Assembly (NCBI RefSeq): GCF_035282405.1
Contig: NZ_JAYKBP010000004.1
Coordinates: 100,697-164,696, forward strand
DNA length: 64,000 nucleotides
Origin: Parvimonas sp035282405
GTDB lineage: Bacteria; Bacillota; Clostridia; Tissierellales; Peptoniphilaceae
Direction of reading: 5' to 3'
The notes under the pieces were generated by a model, which was not told the DNA's origin, did not search any database, and saw only the letters and a program-made list of their open reading frames with translations. Both the position numbers and the translations under genes were made by a program. This document shows, one piece after another, positions 7,797-15,554 of this stretch (positions are counted from its first letter, which is position 1; every line of letters begins with the position of its first letter).

Positions 7797-9512
7797 ATGA
7801 AAATGCTTAAAAGAATGTTTCAATTAACTGATAAGGGAACTGCCGGAATCATAAAGGCATCAATAGCATCATTCTTTTCATATTGTAGTTTAATGATTCC
7901 AATGATTTTACTTATGTTTTTTATTCAAAATGTTATTGAAGGGAAAGAAAATACTATTTCTTTCTTTGTAATAGGAATATTAATTATGCTACTTATAATG
8001 TATATTCTTATGTCAATAGAATATGATTGCTTATATAATGAAACATATAAAGAAAGTGCAAATATTAGAATTGAAATAGCAGAGATTTTAAAAACTTTAC
8101 CACTTTCATTTTTTTCAAAGCACGATGTTTCAGATTTATCTCAAACAATTATGAAGGATGTTGCGACTATTGAACATGCAATAAGTCATGCTATTCCGAA
8201 GGCTATAGGTCTAATATTTTATTTAATATTAATAGTATCTATGTTATTAATTTATAATTTTAAATTAGGACTTTGTATTTTAATTCCAATTGTTTTGTCA
8301 ACTGGATGTATATTTCTATCAAAAAAAATGCAAGTTAATGGGAACAAAAAATATTATAATGTTATGAGAGGTATTTCAGAGGATTTTCAAGAATCCATTG
8401 AATTACAGCAAGAAATAAAAAGTTATGGACAAGTAGATAAAATTACTAAAAAAATATATGATGATATTGATTATTCAGAAAAAATTCATATAAAAGCTGA
8501 AGGTAAAATGGTATTTCCATTGAGTATTTCAACAAACATACAAAATTTAACTTTGGGAGCTACGATTTTATTTGGAACAGCTTTATATTTAAAGGGTGAG
8601 GCATCTATTCTTTATCTAATAGGTTATATAATGTGTGCTTCAAAGGTTATTGATGCTGTAAATGGAATGCTTTCAAATTTTGCAGAACTTATGTATTTGG
8701 ATGGAAATTTACAAAGAATTAGAGAATTAAGAAGTACTAAAACCCAAACTGGAGAAGCTAAGGAACTTAAAAATTTTGATATAGAATTTAAAAATGTTGA
8801 ATTTGGATATGGGGAAAATAAAGTAATTAATGATATTTCTTTTGTTGCAAAACAAGGTGAAGTTACAGCTTTAGTTGGACCATCAGGTTGTGGTAAAACA
8901 ACAGTTTTAAGATTAATGTCAAGATTGTATGACTATGATAGTGGAAAAATAATAATAGACGGAAATGATATAAAAGGTATAGAAACAGAAAGTCTTTTTG
9001 AAAATATTTCAATAGTTTTTCAGGAAGTTACACTATTTAATACTTCAATTTTAGAAAATATTCGATTTGGAAATAAAAATGCAACCGATGAACAAGTCAA
9101 AGAAGCTGCAAGACTTGCTAATTGTGAAGAATTTATTGAAAAATTACCTGAAAAGTACGACACCTTAATTGGAGAAAATGGAAGTAAATTATCTGGTGGA
9201 GAAAGGCAAAGAATTTCTATTGCACGTGCATTTTTGAAGAATGCTCCAATAATTTTACTTGATGAAATTAGTGCAAGTCTTGATGTTGAAAATGAAATGA
9301 AAATACAAGAAAGCTTAAATAAGCTTATTAAAAATAAAACCGTATTGATAATTTCACATAGAATGAAATCTATAGAGAATGTAAATAAAATAATAGTAAT
9401 GGAAAATGGAAAAATAGAATCCCAAGGAAATCACAATGAGCTTTTAGAAAAATCTAAGGTTTACAATACAATGGTTAAAAATTCTAATTTAGCTGAAAAT
9501 TATAGTTATTAA
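7797..9512 (+). CDS. ABC transporter, fused membrane-ATPase subunit (YbtQ/IrtB-like half)
   Basis: 571 residues, same architecture as its upstream partner: transmembrane domain followed by an ATPase with GPSGCGKTT, VFQEVTLF, LSGGERQR, IILLDEISASLD and SHR. Both nucleotide sites of the predicted heterodimer therefore look complete. I chose ATG 7797 because GGAGG at 7784-7788 lies 8 nt before it; an in-frame ATG at 7782 overlaps that SD. The gene begins 2 nt after the previous stop, so the two are translationally linked. A short hairpin terminator and repeat copy 2 follow. Confidence 0.86.
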   Translation: MKMLKRMFQLTDKGTAGIIKASIASFFSYCSLMIPMILLMFFIQNVIEGKENTISFFVIGILIMLLIMYILMSIEYDCLYNETYKESANIRIEIAEILKTLPLSFFSKHDVSDLSQTIMKDVATIEHAISHAIPKAIGLIFYLILIVSMLLIYNFKLGLCILIPIVLSTGCIFLSKKMQVNGNKKYYNVMRGISEDFQESIELQQEIKSYGQVDKITKKIYDDIDYSEKIHIKAEGKMVFPLSISTNIQNLTLGATILFGTALYLKGEASILYLIGYIMCASKVIDAVNGMLSNFAELMYLDGNLQRIRELRSTKTQTGEAKELKNFDIEFKNVEFGYGENKVINDISFVAKQGEVTALVGPSGCGKTTVLRLMSRLYDYDSGKIIIDGNDIKGIETESLFENISIVFQEVTLFNTSILENIRFGNKNATDEQVKEAARLANCEEFIEKLPEKYDTLIGENGSKLSGGERQRISIARAFLKNAPIILLDEISASLDVENEMKIQESLNKLIKNKTVLIISHRMKSIENVNKIIVMENGKIESQGNHNELLEKSKVYNTMVKNSNLAENYSY

Positions 9513-9516
9513 TATG

Positions 9517-9538
9517 AGTGCTGTTTTTACAGCACTTT
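9517..9538 (+). terminator. hairpin terminator after the ABC pair
   Basis: AGTGCTGT (9517-9524), TTTT loop, ACAGCACT (9529-9536), then a short TTTAT tail. The stem is perfect but the T-tail is weak, so read-through into the ECF genes is possible. Confidence 0.65.
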
Positions 9539-9540
9539 AT

Positions 9541-9609
9541 ATTGTGAAACAACAAGATTCCCGGGCACCCAGCCGATGCGAAGCATCGAGGAAGGGTGGG
9601 GTTCTTATT
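9541..9609. repeat. 69-bp intergenic repeat, copy 2
   Basis: 67 of 69 positions match copy 1 at 5776-5844, same orientation. As with copy 1 it starts immediately after a terminator. The two copies bracket the ABC pair and its promoter (about 3.7 kb). Confidence 0.85.
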
Positions 9610-9636
9610 AATTTTTAATTGATTGGGGGAATTTAT

Positions 9637-10329
9637 TTGATAGAGCAACGTAGAATAAATTTATTTGTCTTAATTTTTATGAATTTGATTTTTGGAACGT
9701 TGATTTTAGTGTGGAATAATTTCAAATTAGATATGATTTATTTTTGTATTTGTTCTTTAATTTTAATTTATAGTGGAAAAACCAAAAGATTTATAAAATT
9801 TCTAATTTTTTATCTTATTTGTTTATATATAGTTTTTTATATAAAGTTGCCTGATGATTCATTTTTCTCTTTCATAGGTTTTATCAGTTATTCAAATGTA
9901 AAGATGTGTCCAACATACATGATAGCGAGTTTTATTGTTTTAGATATAAGAACAAGTGAATTGATTTATGTTTTAGGAAAATTGGGATTTGGTAAAAAAA
10001 TAAGATTTGCATGTACGATTACTTTAAAATTTATTCCTATTTATTTTGCAGAAAAAAGAATTATAAAAAATGCTTTAAAGCTTAGAGGAGTAGATATTTC
10101 ATTTACTAAACCTATTAAACGATTTGAATATTACATTGTACCAACTCTTTTTAGGGCATCGAATATTGCAAATGAAATGACAGAATCAGCATATACAAGA
10201 TGTGCGATGTGTACTGATAGTATGAATTCAATATACTATAAAAATTTTGACATAGTAGATTTTGTTCTTATTGTTATGTTGATTTTACTAGTAGCTTCTT
10301 GGGGAGGTGGATTTATTGATAAAATTTGA
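9637..10329 (+). CDS. ECF transporter transmembrane (T) component
   Basis: About 230 residues with several hydrophobic spans in the N-terminal half and the EcfT coupling-helix region in the second half: KNALKLRGVDIS and ESAYTRCAM correspond to the two short Ala-Arg-Gly-type motifs that dock on the ATPases. EcfT links the ATPase pair to a substrate-binding S protein. The start is most likely TTG 9637, 6 nt after GGGGGA; TTG 9619 lies before that site. It overlaps the ATPase gene by 14 nt, so the ECF genes form one operon. Confidence 0.82.
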   Translation: MIEQRRINLFVLIFMNLIFGTLILVWNNFKLDMIYFCICSLILIYSGKTKRFIKFLIFYLICLYIVFYIKLPDDSFFSFIGFISYSNVKMCPTYMIASFIVLDIRTSELIYVLGKLGFGKKIRFACTITLKFIPIYFAEKRIIKNALKLRGVDISFTKPIKRFEYYIVPTLFRASNIANEMTESAYTRCAMCTDSMNSIYYKNFDIVDFVLIVMLILLVASWGGGFIDKI

Positions 10330-11722
10330 AAATGTAAGTTTTACTTATGAAAATTCTGATAAAAAAGCCTTAGAAGATATAAGTTTTGAAATAAATAAAG
10401 GAGAATTAGTATTAATAACAGGAGCTTCTGGTTCTGGTAAATCTACGATATACAAATGTATAAATGGACTGATTCCGCATATTTATGACGGGGAACTTTT
10501 AGGAAATATTTTTATTGATGATAAAAATACGAAAGATTGTGAAAATTATGAGCTATGTAAAATAATAGGTTCGGTTTCTCAAAATCCGAGAGGACAATTT
10601 TTTACTGATAATACCACTTCTGAACTGGCATTTACTTTGGAAAATTTGGGATATGAAGTTAAAGAAATTGTAGAAAAAATAGAAAATATTTCGAATTTCT
10701 TTGGTATTTCAAATATTTTAAATAAAAATGTTTTGGAAATTTCTGGTGGAGAAAAGCAAAAAATCTCTATTGCATGTGTTTCAATATTAGATGCGAAAAC
10801 TTTAATATTTGATGAACCTTCTGCAAATTTGGATTACTTGGGAATTGAGCTATTGAAAGAAATTTTTCTAAAATTAAAGAAAAACGGATATACTATTGTC
10901 GTTGTTGAACATAGAATTTTTTATTTAAAAGAAATTTTTGACAGGTTAATTCATATAAACAAAGGAAAACTTATTGTAAATTTAGGTAGAAAAGATGCTT
11001 TAAATTATAGTGCAGAAGATTTGAGAAGTTTAAATCCTTTCGATAATGAATTAACTGATATAAAAAAAGTAAAAAGAGAGGAAAAAATATTAGAAATAAG
11101 AAATCTTAAATTTAAAGACATTATTAAAGATATTTCTTTTGATATATATAGAGGTGAAATAGTTGGACTTGTAGGTAAAAATGGTGTTGGGAAATCTACA
11201 ATTTCTAAGTTAATCTCTGGAATATATAAGAAGACTTCAGGGAAAATTTTAAGTAAAAGTTTACCTTTTGTTTTGATGCAAGATGTGGATTACCAGTTAT
11301 TTTCAGAAAGTGTATTTTCAGAATTTTTCTTATCAAATAAAGACTTAACTGATGATGAAGTTTTGGAAATGTTAAAAGTTATTAATCTTTATGAAAATAG
11401 AAATTGTCACCCATTTTCGCTTTCTGGAGGAGAAAAACAAAGATTACTTATGGGAATTTGTGCGAAAAGTGATTCTGATATTTTGATTTTAGATGAACCA
11501 ACTAGCGGTTTGGATTTTAATAATATGATTATTATTTCTGATATTATAAAAAAATTAGCAAAAGATAAAGCGATAATATTAATTTCTCATGACTATGAAT
11601 TGTTGTCAAGAGTTGTTGATAGAGTGATATTTCTTGAAAATGGAAAAATCATAGAAGATTTTATTTTAAAAGAAAAAAATCAACTAACTAATATTTTTCA
11701 AAAAATAAAAGGAGGAAAATAA
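10316..11722 (+). CDS. ECF transporter ATPase, two ATP-binding domains in one chain
   Basis: About 468 residues containing two complete ATPase domains, equivalent to fused EcfA and EcfA'. Domain 1 has GASGSGKST (36-44), LEISGGEKQK, FDEPSANLD and EHR; domain 2 has GKNGVGKST, FSLSGGEKQR, LDEPTSGLD and SHD. Fused ATPases are typical of dedicated (group I-like) ECF systems that serve one substrate. Start: TTG 10316 has GGGGAGG 8 nt upstream; GTG 10307 overlaps that site. It sits between the T and S genes. Confidence 0.88.
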   Translation: MIKFENVSFTYENSDKKALEDISFEINKGELVLITGASGSGKSTIYKCINGLIPHIYDGELLGNIFIDDKNTKDCENYELCKIIGSVSQNPRGQFFTDNTTSELAFTLENLGYEVKEIVEKIENISNFFGISNILNKNVLEISGGEKQKISIACVSILDAKTLIFDEPSANLDYLGIELLKEIFLKLKKNGYTIVVVEHRIFYLKEIFDRLIHINKGKLIVNLGRKDALNYSAEDLRSLNPFDNELTDIKKVKREEKILEIRNLKFKDIIKDISFDIYRGEIVGLVGKNGVGKSTISKLISGIYKKTSGKILSKSLPFVLMQDVDYQLFSESVFSEFFLSNKDLTDDEVLEMLKVINLYENRNCHPFSLSGGEKQRLLMGICAKSDSDILILDEPTSGLDFNNMIIISDIIKKLAKDKAIILISHDYELLSRVVDRVIFLENGKIIEDFILKEKNQLTNIFQKIKGGK

Positions 11723-11723
11723 A

Positions 11724-12299
11724 ATGAAAATTAAAGATTTAGTTTTAGTTGCTATTTTAGGAGCTTTAAATTTGGTTGTTTCAATGATTGTAACATTTGC
11801 ATTATTTCCATTGGGACCATATGCACATTGTATAAGTCCTGGAATTGCAGGATTATTTTCAGGGACAGTTTTTGTATTTATGTGTAATAAGGTTGGAAAA
11901 AAGGGGAGTTTTTTGCTGTTTTCAGGTGTTTATTTGATTGCAATGGCTGGTGCTGGATTTTACCTTCCGTGGATTATTTCATATACGGTTTCCTTTATTA
12001 TAGGAGAAGTTATACTTTCATATATGGGTTATCAAAATAAAATTGCTCAATTTATAGCTTTTGGATTGATTCAAGTAGGAAGTGAATGTGGACAAATAAT
12101 ACCGGTAAATTTCTTCTTAGAATCATTTAAGAAAACTTGGGTAGGAAAAAATGGAGTTACAGAGAGTGCTATAAATGAGATGATAAAATTTTCAACTGGA
12201 ACATATGGATTAATTAACCTTTTGATTGTATTTATACTGGGCGGACTTGGTGTTGTAATTGGAAATAAAATTTTGAAAAAACATTTTAAAAAAATTTAA
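11724..12299 (+). CDS. ECF transporter S component, MptD/Trep_Strep-like
   Basis: A 191-residue integral membrane protein with about five to six spans (LVLVAILGALNLVVSM, GIAGLFSGTVFVF, then further hydrophobic blocks) and a polar EC-containing loop (GSECGQI). It resembles the Trep_Strep family of ECF substrate-specificity proteins; this rests on pattern memory. The substrate is not established. Immediately after the A-A gene (1-nt gap), before a strong terminator, it completes a T-AA-S operon. Together with the exporter-fold ABC pair just upstream, uptake of a metal complex or peptide-like chelator is a reasonable inference. Confidence 0.75.
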   Translation: MKIKDLVLVAILGALNLVVSMIVTFALFPLGPYAHCISPGIAGLFSGTVFVFMCNKVGKKGSFLLFSGVYLIAMAGAGFYLPWIISYTVSFIIGEVILSYMGYQNKIAQFIAFGLIQVGSECGQIIPVNFFLESFKKTWVGKNGVTESAINEMIKFSTGTYGLINLLIVFILGGLGVVIGNKILKKHFKKI

Positions 12300-12322
12300 A
12301 AATTTCGAGAAATAAAGATTTT

Positions 12323-12359
12323 AAGAGATATATTTGCGTATATCTCTTTTGTTTTTTTT
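12323..12359 (+). terminator. intrinsic terminator of the ECF operon
   Basis: AAGAGATATA (12323-12332) pairs with TATATCTCTT (12339-12348); a T-rich tail with one G follows to 12359. Confidence 0.88.
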
Positions 12360-12415
12360 GAGTATATGTGATATAATTAATGTAGTTTTATGCCTTGTGA
12401 TAAAACTACATTAAT
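12349..12415 (+). promoter_or_regulatory. promoter-hairpin module 1 upstream of glmU
   Basis: A TGATATAAT extended -10 (12369-12377), with a weak TTGTTT at -35 (12349-12354), runs straight into a perfect 16-bp inverted repeat: ATTAATGTAGTTTTAT (12376-12391), loop GCCTTGTG (12392-12399), complement 12400-12415. The transcript would start within or next to this hairpin. Confidence 0.6.
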
Positions 12416-12458
12416 TTCATCGTAATTACCATAAGAAAATAATCAAAAAGGAATTACG

Positions 12459-12500
12459 ATATAATTAAAACTTTTATGCCTTGTGATAAAACAAAATTTA
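12459..12500 (+). promoter_or_regulatory. promoter-hairpin module 2 upstream of glmU
   Basis: A second GATATAATTAA -10-like block at 12459-12469 is followed by TTTTAT-GCCTTGTG-ATAAAA, the same loop and inner stem as module 1 about 85 nt upstream, but with the outer stem lost. Between the modules an ATCGTAATT/AATTACGAT inverted repeat is visible. The remaining stretch to 12576 is AT-rich with a further TATGTGATATA block near 12540 and the glmU SD. Confidence 0.5.
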
Positions 12501-12576
12501 TTTTTTAAATAATAATATTAATTTAATTGCATATTAAAATATGTGATATAGATTTTATATAGTTAGGAGTTAGAGT

Positions 12577-13962
12577 ATGAATATTACAATCATATTAGCT
12601 GCAGGTGAAGGAACTAGAATGAAAAGTAAGAAATCAAAGGTTTTACATAAAATTGTTAATCGAACTTTGATTGATTATGTTTATGATGCTAGTTGTGATG
12701 CAGGTAGTGATAAAACTATAATTATTGTAGGAAAAAATAAAGTTGAAGTTGAAGAAAAATTTGAAGATAAAGTATTATATAAGGAACAAAAAATAGGTAA
12801 AGAATATCCTTATGGAACAGGTTATGCGGTTCAACTTGCTGTAGATGAAATCAGTGATGACGATAATGTTTTAATTTTGAGTGGGGATACTCCTTTAATA
12901 AAAGGGGAAACTTTACAAAAATTATTAGAAGAACATATTGCTATGAACTCAAAAGCAACTGTTCTTACGGCATTTATCAATGATACTACAGGATATGGTC
13001 ATATTATAAAGGACAATAATGGTAAATTTTTAAAAATAGTCGAAGATAAGGATGCTACTATTGAAGAAAAGAGAGTTAAAGAAATAAATTCAGGAATTTA
13101 TGTTTTTAATGGGAAAGCATTAAAAAATTCAATAACAAAGATTGATCAAAATAATGTTCAAAATGAGTTATATCTTACAGATGCAATCAAAGTTTTAGTG
13201 CAAGATGGAGAGCATGTTTCAACTTATAAACTTGACGACATTGAAGAAATTTATGGTATAAATTCTAAACTTCAACTATTTGAAGCTGAAAAAATTATGC
13301 GTTACAGAATAAATTCAGAATATATGAAAAATGGTGTTATAATGGAAAATCCAGAAAATACTGTTATTGAAAAGGGAATAAGTATAGGAATAGATACATT
13401 TATTGGAAGTGGTGCTAGAATTTTTGGAAATACTAGAATAGGAGAAAATGTATATATAACAGGAGATTCTTTTATAGAAAATTCTGTTATAGGAAATGAT
13501 GTTGTAATTAGAAGTTCTTACATAGAGGACAGCATTGTTGGAGATTCTGTAACTATGGGACCTTTTGCTCATCTTAGACCAAATAGTATTTTAAAAAATG
13601 AAGTTCATATAGGAAATTTTGTTGAAGTTAAGAATTCAACTGTTGGAGAGAATACCAAAGCTGGTCATTTATCCTATATTGGAGATGTAATTGTTGGGAA
13701 AGATGTAAATATGGGTTGTGGTTCTATTTTAGTAAATTACGATGGGAAAAATAAACACATTTCTGAAATTGGAGACGGTTGTTTTGTAGGTAGTAATTCT
13801 AATATAGTTTCTCCAGTAAAAATTGCAAATGATACTTTTATTGCTGCTGGAACTACTGTGGTTTCAGATGTGGAAAATGAAGGTTCTTTAATAATTGGAC
13901 GCAGTGAAACTTTTGAAAAAGAAAATTGGGTTTATAAAAAGAATTTAAAAATAAGAAAGTAA
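12577..13962 (+). CDS. glmU: bifunctional N-acetylglucosamine-1-phosphate uridyltransferase/glucosamine-1-phosphate acetyltransferase
   Basis: 461 residues. The N-terminal pyrophosphorylase domain has LAAGEGTRMKSKKSKVLHKI and the GTGYAVQ, ILSGDTPLI blocks; the C-terminal half is a left-handed beta-helix of hexapeptide repeats with GNFVEVKNSTVGENTKAGHLSYIGD, the acetyltransferase active site. It makes UDP-GlcNAc for peptidoglycan. glmU-prs-pth-mfd is the conserved Firmicutes order. SD TAGGAG lies close before the ATG. Confidence 0.97.
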   Translation: MNITIILAAGEGTRMKSKKSKVLHKIVNRTLIDYVYDASCDAGSDKTIIIVGKNKVEVEEKFEDKVLYKEQKIGKEYPYGTGYAVQLAVDEISDDDNVLILSGDTPLIKGETLQKLLEEHIAMNSKATVLTAFINDTTGYGHIIKDNNGKFLKIVEDKDATIEEKRVKEINSGIYVFNGKALKNSITKIDQNNVQNELYLTDAIKVLVQDGEHVSTYKLDDIEEIYGINSKLQLFEAEKIMRYRINSEYMKNGVIMENPENTVIEKGISIGIDTFIGSGARIFGNTRIGENVYITGDSFIENSVIGNDVVIRSSYIEDSIVGDSVTMGPFAHLRPNSILKNEVHIGNFVEVKNSTVGENTKAGHLSYIGDVIVGKDVNMGCGSILVNYDGKNKHISEIGDGCFVGSNSNIVSPVKIANDTFIAAGTTVVSDVENEGSLIIGRSETFEKENWVYKKNLKIRK

Positions 13963-13978
13963 TATTTTAGGAGGAATT

Positions 13979-14941
13979 ATGTTAGCTTATACTGGACCTA
14001 TGAAAATTTTTTCAGGAACTGCAAATAGAAAGTTTGCAGAAGATATTTGTAAATGTCTTGATATGCCACTGGGGGAAATCAATATCGGGAAATTTAGTGA
14101 TGGTGAAATTAATCTTTCAGTTGAGGAAACTGTAAGAGGTTATGATGTTTACATTATTCAACCAACTTGCAATCCAACTAATGACAATCTAATGGAAGTG
14201 TTAATTATGGTTGATGCTTTCAAGAGAGCTTCTGCAGGAAGAATTAATGTGGTTATTCCATATTATGGATATGCAAGACAAGACAGAAAAACTAAAGCTA
14301 GAGAACCAATTACAGCAAAATTAGTAGCTAATTTGATTGAAAAATCAGGGGCTGATAGAGTTATAACTATGGATTTACATGCAGGCCAAATTCAAGGATA
14401 TTTTGATATTCCTGTGGATCATTTATCTGCTATTAAACCACTTGCTGATTTCTTCAAGGATGAATTAAAAGATGAAGACAAAAAAGATATGGTTGTAGTT
14501 TCTCCTGATTTAGGTGGAGTTACAAGAGCTAGAAATTTCTCTAATTATTTAGATTTGCCTATTGCTATCTTGGAAAAGAGAAGACCACGTCCAAATGTTT
14601 CCGAAGTAATGAATGTTATAGGCGATATAGAAGGAAAAACTTGTATAATAGTTGATGATATTATAGATACAGCTGGAACTATTACAAATGCTGCAAATGC
14701 CCTAATAGCAAAAGGAGCAAAAAAAGTTTATATTACTGCAAGTCATGGTGTATTTTCGGGAAAAGCAATAGAAAATATCTCTAATTCCAAAGTTGAGAAA
14801 TGTGTTGTAACAGATACTATTCCTCAAGAAAAGAATTTAGGTGGTAAAATTGAAGTTGTTTCAGTAGCCCAATATTTTGCGAAAGCTATTGATAGAATAA
14901 ATAACAATAGACCTGTGAGTATGCTTTTTGATGGAAGATAA
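13979..14941 (+). CDS. prs: ribose-phosphate pyrophosphokinase
   Basis: 320 residues of class I PRPP synthetase. Visible blocks: FSGTANRKFAEDIC, GEINIGKFSDGEI, the ATP loop RQDRKTKAREPITAKLVANL, and the PRPP-binding signature IVDDIIDTAGT. It makes PRPP for nucleotide, His and Trp synthesis. SD GGAGG is 5 nt from the ATG. Cotranscribed with glmU (16-nt gap). Confidence 0.97.
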   Translation: MLAYTGPMKIFSGTANRKFAEDICKCLDMPLGEINIGKFSDGEINLSVEETVRGYDVYIIQPTCNPTNDNLMEVLIMVDAFKRASAGRINVVIPYYGYARQDRKTKAREPITAKLVANLIEKSGADRVITMDLHAGQIQGYFDIPVDHLSAIKPLADFFKDELKDEDKKDMVVVSPDLGGVTRARNFSNYLDLPIAILEKRRPRPNVSEVMNVIGDIEGKTCIIVDDIIDTAGTITNAANALIAKGAKKVYITASHGVFSGKAIENISNSKVEKCVVTDTIPQEKNLGGKIEVVSVAQYFAKAIDRINNNRPVSMLFDGR

Positions 14942-15518
14942 TATATATTTAATAGTAGGTCTTGGAAATCCTGGTAAAAATTACGTAGAAACTAGACATA
15001 ATGTGGGATATGGGGTTATTGATATTTTAGCGGAAAAATATAGTATCAATATGAAAAAAGAAAAGTTTAAATCTTTCTGTGGTCAGATAAATATGTTTGG
15101 CAAAAAATGTGTTTTTTTAAAACCACTTACTTATATGAATTTGTCAGGCGAAGCAGTTATAGATGCAGTAAATTATTTTAAAATAAAACCTGAAAATATT
15201 ATAGTTGTATTAGATGATATAGATATTCCTTTTGGAACTGTTAGAATTAAGAAAAAAGGAAGTGCAGGTACACATAATGGGTTAAGGTCAATTATTTATC
15301 ATTTAGAAACAGAAAATTTTCCTAGAGTTAGGATAAGTGTTGGAAAATGTCCTGATTATATGGATTTAAAAGATTTTGTTTTAAGTAGATTTTCATCATC
15401 TGAAGAGAAAATTTTGAAAAAAGAATTAGAAATTGCTACAGATGCCGTTGAAGAGATAATAAAAAGTGATGTTGACAAAACAATGTGTAAATATAATGGA
15501 ATGTGTATAGAGGAATAA
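14931..15518 (+). CDS. pth: peptidyl-tRNA hydrolase
   Basis: 195 residues. GLGNPGKNYVETRHNVGY contains the catalytic histidine, followed by FLKPLTYMNLSGEAV, VLDDIDIPFG and GSAGTHNGLRSI. It recycles tRNA from drop-off peptidyl-tRNA. ATG 14931 overlaps the end of prs by 11 nt with little SD, suggesting translational coupling; a TTG one codon earlier is possible. Confidence 0.96.
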   Translation: MEDNIYLIVGLGNPGKNYVETRHNVGYGVIDILAEKYSINMKKEKFKSFCGQINMFGKKCVFLKPLTYMNLSGEAVIDAVNYFKIKPENIIVVLDDIDIPFGTVRIKKKGSAGTHNGLRSIIYHLETENFPRVRISVGKCPDYMDLKDFVLSRFSSSEEKILKKELEIATDAVEEIIKSDVDKTMCKYNGMCIEE

Positions 15519-15536
15519 TATTCCTCTATATTTTTT
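15506..15536 (+). terminator. terminator overlapping the pth stop codon
   Basis: TATAGAGGAAT (15506-15516), AAT loop, perfect complement 15520-15530, then TTTTTT. It would reduce transcription from pth into mfd. Confidence 0.8.
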
Positions 15537-15554
15537 ATAAACGAGGAGTTAATT

